This document shows positions 32,154 to 32,345 of a DNA stretch of 32,345 nt, piece by piece. Where the stretch lies: assembly GCA_029264655.1 (NCBI GenBank), contig JARHZY010000144.1, forward strand, positions 1 to 32,345, read 5' to 3'. A program made the position numbers and the translations under genes. The DNA comes from Helicobacter sp. (GTDB lineage: Bacteria; Campylobacterota; Campylobacteria; Campylobacterales; Helicobacteraceae). Position 1 is the first letter of the stretch. Every line of letters starts with the position of its first letter. Below the pieces are notes generated by a model. That model was not told where the DNA came from, ran no database searches, and saw nothing but the letters and a program-made list of their open reading frames with translations.

Positions 32154-32345
32154 ATGCGATACATAATGATTACTATGATATTTTGTATAGCTAGTTTGTT
32201 TGCTAATGATATAAAAGGGTTATCAAAAGCATGCAGTGTAAAAGATGCAAATGCGTGTTTTAAACTTGCTAAATTATATGATGAAGGAAAAGATGTAAAG
32301 CAAAATTACGCAAAAGCAAGAGAGTTATACACAAAAGCATGTGAT
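32154..32345 (+). CDS. Sel1-repeat/Hcp-like cysteine-rich secreted protein, partial (runs off the window)
   Basis: RBS AGGAG; MRYIMITMIFCIASLFANDIKGLSKACSVKDANACFKLAKLYDEGKDVKQNYAKARELYTKACD, signal peptide plus Sel1 repeat. Confidence 0.85.
   Translation, partial: MRYIMITMIFCIASLFANDIKGLSKACSVKDANACFKLAKLYDEGKDVKQNYAKARELYTKACD

Noticed and set aside
1-32345. CRISPR arrays, tRNA/rRNA genes, transposases, integrases, restriction-modification or defense genes
   Set aside because: None recognised on either strand after reading the ORF set and intergenic regions; a tRNAscan/Infernal run would be needed to exclude small RNAs formally.

Overview
AT-rich (~30% GC by eye) chromosomal window from an epsilonproteobacterium. 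Protein content and gene order (coaD-tmk-comF, PseF/G/H, rpsB-tsf, Hcp-like Sel1 protein) fit an enterohepatic-type Helicobacter; the species is not determined. Most coding content is housekeeping: two methyl-accepting chemotaxis proteins plus a truncated MCP start, a glutathionylspermidine-synthase-family protein, PseF and a fused PseG-PseH, coaD/tmk/comF, a cold-shock-like/degenerate-receiver protein, a dicarboxylate-type symporter, alpha-carbonic anhydrase, an M23 peptidase, ubiE/menG, recO, ridA, tsf/rpsB, mfd, a YagU-like membrane protein, asd, and the start of a Sel1/Hcp-like gene. The non-routine signals are: (i) the rpsB-tsf leader, with a perfect loop-to-downstream (pseudoknot) complementarity and a perfect 7-nt anti-Shine-Dalgarno; (ii) a G12 contingency tract in a truncated glycosyltransferase-like gene, frame-OFF at this length; (iii) a candidate ~110-nt small RNA (TATAAT, 5' hairpin, intrinsic terminator) in a 1.85-kb gene desert; (iv) a GC-rich bistable hairpin after the receiver-like gene; (v) a lineage-specific N-terminal extension on EF-Ts; (vi) apparent genome-wide over-representation of AGATTCT/AGAATCT. 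No CRISPR array, rRNA, tRNA or intact mobile element was recognised.
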